Part shown: piece after piece, positions 13,452 to 16,730 of the stretch
Layout: each line of letters begins with the position of its first letter
Numbering within the stretch: the stretch's first letter is position 1
Assembly: GCA_017508895.1 (NCBI GenBank)
Contig: JAFWRA010000144.1
Coordinates: 1 to 16,730, forward strand
Origin: Bacteroidales bacterium
GTDB lineage: Bacteria > Bacteroidota > Bacteroidia > Bacteroidales > F082
Direction: 5' to 3'
DNA length: 16,730 nucleotides
The notes under the pieces: model-generated
What the model was told of the DNA's origin: nothing
The model's database searches: none
The model's input: the letters and a program-made list of their open reading frames with translations, nothing else
Position numbers and translations under genes: made by a program

Positions 13452-14060
13452 ATGAAGAAATTATTGATTGTGGCGGCTGCTTTCCTTATGCTTTCCTGCA
13501 GCTGCCGGAACGAAGTGACGGAAAGCAGACCACCAACGAACAAGAGCCGCGTAGCGGCGAGTGTGACAGGATGCCTTTCTGGCAGAGACACCATCGGTGT
13601 CGTGCTGCATGTGAGCCGCGTCATCGACGGCGACACCTTTGAAGGTCATCTGGATAACGGCGGCAACCCCGGTGTCAATCCGTGGATGGTGCAGCTCACG
13701 AAGATTGTGGTCCGTATCAACGGCATCGACGCGCCTGAACGCGGCCAGTATTACGGGGATGTGGCCACGCTGCATCTGCAATGGCTCATCAGCGGGAAGG
13801 CCGTAGGCCTGAAGCTGAAGCAGAAGGACGCTTACGGGCGATGGATAGCGACGGCGTACCTCGACGGCGCAGACATCGGCGCGGAGATGCTGAAGGAGGG
13901 TTTAGCCTGGCACTACAAAGAGCATGACAGCAACCCTCTCTATGCACGTCTGGAGATGGAAGCGAAACAAGCCGGACTGGGTTTGTGGAGCGATGACAGA
14001 GCGGTGCCACCTTGGGAATGGCGACGGATGGATAAGTATGAGCGTGATGCCTACAGATAA
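13452..14060 (+). CDS. Lipoprotein thermonuclease (SNase-like)
   Basis: A 202-residue protein. The signal peptide MKKLLIVAAAFLMLSC gives a lipobox with Cys16, so it is probably lipid-anchored outside the cytoplasm. The staphylococcal-nuclease domain starts near residue 50: 'VSRVIDGDTF' (Asp59/Asp61), 'VVRINGIDAPE' (Arg88, Asp93, Glu96) and 'DAYGRWIATAYL' (Arg130), matching the Arg35, Asp40, Glu43 and Arg87 of the S. aureus enzyme, all present. 'LKEGLAWHY' and 'AKQAGLGLWSD' complete the fold. It should cut DNA or RNA in a calcium-dependent way. It is 11 bp upstream of the M15 peptidase gene in one operon, divergent from the DUF6266 operon. Confidence 0.92.
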   Translation: MKKLLIVAAAFLMLSCSCRNEVTESRPPTNKSRVAASVTGCLSGRDTIGVVLHVSRVIDGDTFEGHLDNGGNPGVNPWMVQLTKIVVRINGIDAPERGQYYGDVATLHLQWLISGKAVGLKLKQKDAYGRWIATAYLDGADIGAEMLKEGLAWHYKEHDSNPLYARLEMEAKQAGLGLWSDDRAVPPWEWRRMDKYERDAYR

Positions 14061-14071
14061 GGAGGTGCGAG

Positions 14072-14437
14072 ATGGAACTGTCAAAGCTATCGATGGAACG
14101 GCTGGAGGGCGTGGATGAGCGTCTGAAGGCCATCGTGATTGAGTGCGCTGTGCGTTGCCCTTATCCGTTCAACGTCTCAGAAGGGCTGCGAACGAAGGAG
14201 CAGCAGCGCGAGTATGTGAGGCAGGGCAAGTCCAGAACGATGAACAGCAAGCACCTCACAGGAAGAGCGGTTGACCTGTACCCGCTGACGATGAATCGGA
14301 AGCAGGTGGACTGGACCAGGTTCGAGGAGCTGGCAGACCTGATGTTTCAGGTGGCCAGTGACCAGGGCACCGAAATCATCTGGGGTGGCCATTGGAAGAC
14401 GTTCGTCGACAAGTGCCACTTTGAACTCAGAGGATGA
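14072..14437 (+). CDS. M15-type peptidoglycan peptidase (endolysin-like)
   Basis: A 121-residue protein with no signal peptide. 'SKHLTGRAVDLYP' carries zinc ligands His61 and Asp68, and 'VDKCHFELRG' carries His116, with 'IIWGGHW' before it, i.e. the SxHxxGxAxD ... W.GGxW ... D..HFEL pattern of M15 D-Ala-D-Ala/L-Ala-D-Glu peptidases used by phages as endolysins. The N-terminal 'EGLRTKEQQREYVRQGKS' is also typical. A strong GGAGGTG lies 7 nt before the ATG. Lack of a signal peptide means it needs a holin or lysis to reach the wall; the spanin-like genes on the opposite strand fit that (inference). Confidence 0.92.
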   Translation: MELSKLSMERLEGVDERLKAIVIECAVRCPYPFNVSEGLRTKEQQREYVRQGKSRTMNSKHLTGRAVDLYPLTMNRKQVDWTRFEELADLMFQVASDQGTEIIWGGHWKTFVDKCHFELRG

Positions 14438-14485
14438 GGTAGCCCAATAAAGAAAACATAGTATCATTTTTTTCAATTTGTTACG

Positions 14486-14524
14486 GAAAGCTCCCAAGAA
14501 AATTTTCAAGGGAGCTTTCTATTT
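14486..14524 (+). terminator. Hairpin after the M15 gene, probable terminator
   Basis: GAAAGCTCCC (14486-14495) pairs perfectly with GGGAGCTTTC (14510-14519); the loop contains the palindrome GAAAATTTTC. Only a weak T-tract (TATTTCT) follows, so termination may be inefficient. Confidence 0.6.
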
Positions 14525-14703
14525 CTACACTCTGAAAAAAGAGACGATTGCGCGAAATGCTGAAAACGAGGTGGTTAAAAAAGCAAGTACCCTAACGGCA
14601 AACGGAGACCCGCATTTGTCGGGGCGTAGTTTATTTAGGGGCTTGGCTTTTTTAAGCACCGTACCCAAAGAAGGACACATTAAGCCTTCACGGCTTGCTA
14701 ATT
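14525..14703. other. Gene-free stretch with one imperfect stem
   Basis: No credible gene. AAAAAAGCAAGTACCCTAA (about 14577-14595) pairs imperfectly with TTAGGGGCTTGGCTTTTTT (about 14635-14653), and a small AAGCC/GGCTT hairpin lies at 14682-14696. Nothing else is recognised. Confidence 0.4.
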
Positions 14704-15080
14704 AAGGGTGGTGGCGGGGTTTGATGGAGGTACGGAGCGGAGCTTTGCGGAGCGACATCTTTCCGAACTTTTGATTTAGGATGGCGGTTGGGGTCGATGG
14801 TGGTTACGGAGCGAGGCTTGCCGAGCGTCTTTCCGAACTTTCAAATACGGGTGGTTGGTGGGGTCGATGGTGGTTGGCCGGAGCGAAGCGTCAGCGGAGC
14901 GACAACACTTTCCAAATGCTCGACTAAGGGTGGCGGTTGGGGTCGATGGAGGTCACGGAGCGAGGCTTGCCGAGCGACTTTCCAAACTTTCAAATACGGG
15001 TGGTAGGTGGGGACGATGGTGGTTGACCAGAGCGAAGCGTCAGCGGAGCGACCTGACCTGTACTCTGGGGTGGTGGTCGG
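14704..15080. repeat. ~72-bp G-rich tandem repeats, five copies plus a partial sixth
   Basis: Units start near 14704, 14778, 14848, 14926, 14998 and 15066. Each opens with a G-run block (e.g. GGGTGGCGGTTGGGGTCGATGG), then a GAGCG-rich part, then TTTCC(A/G)AACTTTCAAATA or a variant. Two sub-types alternate: type A (units at 14778 and 14926) has GAGCGAGGCTTGCCGAGCG; type B (14848 and 14998) has GAGCGAAGCGTCAGCGGAGC. The alternation suggests expansion of a two-unit block. Four or more closely spaced G-runs per unit could form G-quadruplexes. Small open frames in it differ from unit to unit and do not look coding. Confidence 0.75.
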
Positions 15081-15108
15081 GGGTGACGGAGGCATAGAGT
15101 GCGGCTGG

Positions 15109-15783
15109 TCAGCAGGAGGGGGAAAAGCGCCTGCGGCCTATAGGGGCACGGGATGACAGAACCGAGAAAGAGAAAACAGCGCAACGAGAGAAGACAGAAC
15201 GGGGAACCCTATCCCTCGCGCCCCGTCCGCGCCAGCGCGGCCGACCCGCCCGACAGGAGTCCGCGCAGCGTTTCAATCGCAAGCGGCGGCGGGCGTGCCT
15301 TTTGCGGCGGCGCACCCGAAGAGGAAGGCACCAGTATGGCCATCGCGGGCTGAGGTGGCAACGATGAGGGGGCGAAACAAGATGCGCTTTAGCGCACCAC
15401 TAAGGGAACCGCCGGGCGGACGCGCAAGCAGGGGCGCAAAACTAAAGGGGCGCGGCTGCACCCGACAAAAAGTGCGAGGTACGAGAACCGCTTAGGGGGT
15501 ACGGGGGCGGCCAAGAAAGCCCCGAGCGAGCAAGGAGCCACGAAAGCGGCTGGCCTTGGAGCCGCAAACGCTCGCTGGAGCCGCGCCAGTGGAGCGCAGC
15601 GGAACGCTTGTCGCGGGACGGCGAAGAGCAGCGGCGGTGTCGGGCAAGGGCGGCAACCTGAAAAAGCGCACGACGAAGGAGCTCAGCATTTTTTCAGATT
15701 GCCGCTCGACTTGACCCTTGCCAGCACCAAGGCAGGCGCAAGAAGCGGCGACGCAGGGAACACCGATTTCCCCCTCCTGCTGA
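15109..15783. repeat. GC-rich segment bounded by a perfect 17-bp inverted repeat
   Basis: TCAGCAGGAGGGGGAAA (15109-15125) has its exact reverse complement at 15767-15783. The ~640 bp between are markedly GC-rich, with many short CG-rich palindromic words, and hold no gene I can support: frames of 60-70 codons on both strands are Arg/Pro/Gly-rich shadows. It could be a MITE-like non-autonomous element, a structured RNA closed by a long stem, or a replication/transfer site. No flanking target duplication is obvious. Confidence 0.6.
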
Positions 15784-15852
15784 ATTAGGTAGGTTGGGCG
15801 TTGGGCAGCACAAACCTTCCAAACCGTTGATGCTTAAAGCACACGGATGGAC

Positions 15853-16123
15853 TTAGCCGCTGGCGGGGTTTTTGCCCAGTTAGAGCTTCAGCCGTGGGTA
15901 AGGCGCGACGGCCTTTCAATAAGCTTTCGGAGAAGTGATGACTTTCCAAATAACATGTGGCTGCACTGGGCAAGAGGTGTTTTTGTTGGGGCTTTTTTAC
16001 GTGCTATCGTACTTTCGTCCTATCGTGATTTCGATGGGCGAATGTGGAGCAAACACTTCTTGCACAGGGCAAAGAGAAAGGTGAGGCTGGCCGTCGCGCG
16101 GGCTGGGCGGCATTACTGACGGG
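15853..16123. repeat. ~270-bp direct repeat, copy 1
   Basis: About 90% identical by eye to 16408-16679. It starts TTAGCCGCTGGCGGGGTTTT and includes the blocks GGTAAGGCGCGACGGCCTTT, GGGCAAGAGGTGTTTTTGTT and ACACTTCTTGCACAGGGCAA. One-base indels between copies break every reading frame, so it is not protein-coding. Confidence 0.85.
16000..16031. repeat. 4 x 8-bp tandem array (CGTGCTAT type), inside copy 1
   Basis: CGTGCTAT, CGTACTTT, CGTCCTAT and CGTGATTT in exact 8-bp phase. Confidence 0.7.
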
Positions 16124-16124
16124 C

Positions 16125-16160
16125 AAAAAGTTGGCACGAGGAACGAAGGGACAACTTTTT
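16125..16160. repeat. 9-bp inverted repeat after copy 1
   Basis: AAAAAGTTG (16125-16133) pairs with CAACTTTTT (16152-16160). The right arm ends in five T, so on the plus strand it has a terminator-like shape. The equivalent place after copy 2 lacks it. Confidence 0.5.
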
Positions 16161-16286
16161 GAACGGCAGCAGTGCCGAACAGCATTGGGCTGGCAGAGTT
16201 AGAGCTTCCTTCTGCAAAAACCATGACAGCGGCGGCTTGGTCGGTTAGAGTTAGGAGTTGGAAGTTATCAGCTAGGAGTTGTTTTC

Positions 16287-16318
16287 CGTACTATCGGGTT
16301 TTCGTGCTATCGTGCTAA
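16287..16318. repeat. 4 x 8-bp tandem array between the direct repeats
   Basis: CGTACTAT, CGGGTTTT, CGTGCTAT and CGTGCTAA in exact 8-bp phase, outside both long repeats. Confidence 0.65.
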
Positions 16319-16329
16319 CGATTTGTGAG

Positions 16330-16350
16330 ATTGCGGATCAAGTCCGCAAT
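16330..16350. repeat. Short palindromic element
   Basis: ATTGCGGA and TCCGCAAT around TCAAG form an 8-bp hairpin. This word, continued by GACG, is a type of intergenic palindrome I recall from several bacterial genomes. Confidence 0.5.
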
Positions 16351-16407
16351 GACGGTGAGGCTTTGAAGGCTTTCAAGTCAGTAAAAGCCTGATGATAACA
16401 GTTGGAG

Positions 16408-16679
16408 TTAGCCGCTGGCGGGGTTTTTGCCCGGTTAGGGCTTCAGCTGTGGGTAAGGCGCGACGGCCTTTCATAAGATTTCCAGAGAAGTATTGACTTT
16501 CAAACGACGTGTGGCCGCACTGGGCAAGAGGTGTTTTTGTTGAGGCTTTTTACGTGCTATCGTGCTTTCGTCCTATCGCGATTTCGATGGGCGAAGGTGG
16601 TGCAAACACTTCTTGCACAGGGCAAAGAGAAAGGTGAGGCTGGCCGTCGCGCGGCCGCTGGGCGGTGTTGTCGACAGGC
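16408..16679. repeat. ~270-bp direct repeat, copy 2
   Basis: Second copy of 15853-16123, offset 555 bp. After it the similarity fades, but GTTxGCxCGxAGGAACGA and a final CTGGCGGCATTAC at the window end again resemble sequence around copy 1 (16101-16146), so the series may continue past the window. Confidence 0.85.
16553..16584. repeat. 4 x 8-bp tandem array, inside copy 2
   Basis: CGTGCTAT, CGTGCTTT, CGTCCTAT and CGCGATTT in exact 8-bp phase, at the position matching 16000-16031. Confidence 0.7.
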
Positions 16680-16730
16680 AGAGTGTTCGCCCGCAGGAAC
16701 GAGGACGAGCACCCTGACTGGCGGCATTAC

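Noticed and set aside
14704..15080. CRISPR array
   Set aside because: Units are imperfect, alternate in type and have no constant repeat with unique spacers; no cas genes are present.
15153..15689. Several 60-70-codon frames in the GC-rich segment
   Set aside because: Arg/Pro/Gly/Ala-rich on both strands at once, as expected from GC-rich DNA with few stops; no start signals.
15847..16119. A 90-codon frame in direct repeat copy 1
   Set aside because: The 90%-identical copy 2 has one-base indels that break this frame, so it is not conserved as protein.

Overview
The window looks like a Bacteroidales chromosome, most likely Prevotellaceae-like. The evidence is the promoter style (a TAnnTTTG -7 box, often followed by CA), weak Shine-Dalgarno sites, a tRNA with no encoded CCA, a fimbrillin-like lipoprotein and DUF6266-type proteins. 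Assignment is from sequence reading only. The left ~7.1 kb is AT-richer host-like DNA. The right ~9.6 kb, starting at a tyrosine integrase, is GC-richer and looks like an integrated accessory island whose right end is not in the window.

Region 1 (1-4386): the 3' part of a tRNA-Phe with its terminator, then a minus-strand operon. In transcription order it holds an HPr-kinase-like protein, an S24/S26 signal-peptidase-like protease, a PqqD-like protein and a nucleotidyltransferase-family protein. These are followed, behind a promoter of their own, by an easily missed 45-residue peptide and a fimbrillin-like lipoprotein. A PqqD-like peptide-binding domain, a kinase, a nucleotidyltransferase and a protease next to a Gly/Trp-rich small peptide suggest a peptide-modification (RiPP-like) system without the usual cyclase or radical-SAM enzyme.

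Region 2 (4478-7143): housekeeping lnt (apolipoprotein N-acyltransferase) and dus (tRNA-dihydrouridine synthase) overlapping by 4 bp, ended by a strong terminator and a second hairpin.

Region 3 (7144-9477): probable attachment/regulatory DNA, the integrase, and downstream of it a predicted ~80-nt minus-strand RNA. This RNA would fold into three abutting hairpins. All three loops are complementary, in collinear order, to the integrase mRNA leader, and one loop covers the start codon. I read it as a dedicated antisense regulator of the integrase; it is the most striking item in the window. Two related hairpins with near-identical 12-bp stems follow.

Region 4 (9451-14519): on the minus strand, four tandem DUF6266-like paralogues, a small membrane coiled-coil protein and a lipoprotein with a C-terminal membrane anchor. 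Divergent from them are a lipoprotein thermonuclease and an M15 peptidoglycan peptidase. A 3x10-bp iteron lies between the divergent promoters. The membrane proteins plus the peptidase resemble a phage-type lysis set, but no capsid, tail or terminase genes are visible.

Region 5 (14520-16730): about 2.2 kb with no credible gene but dense repeat structure: ~72-bp G-rich tandem repeats, a ~675-bp GC-rich segment bounded by a perfect 17-bp inverted repeat, two ~270-bp direct repeats, and three 4x8-bp tandem arrays.
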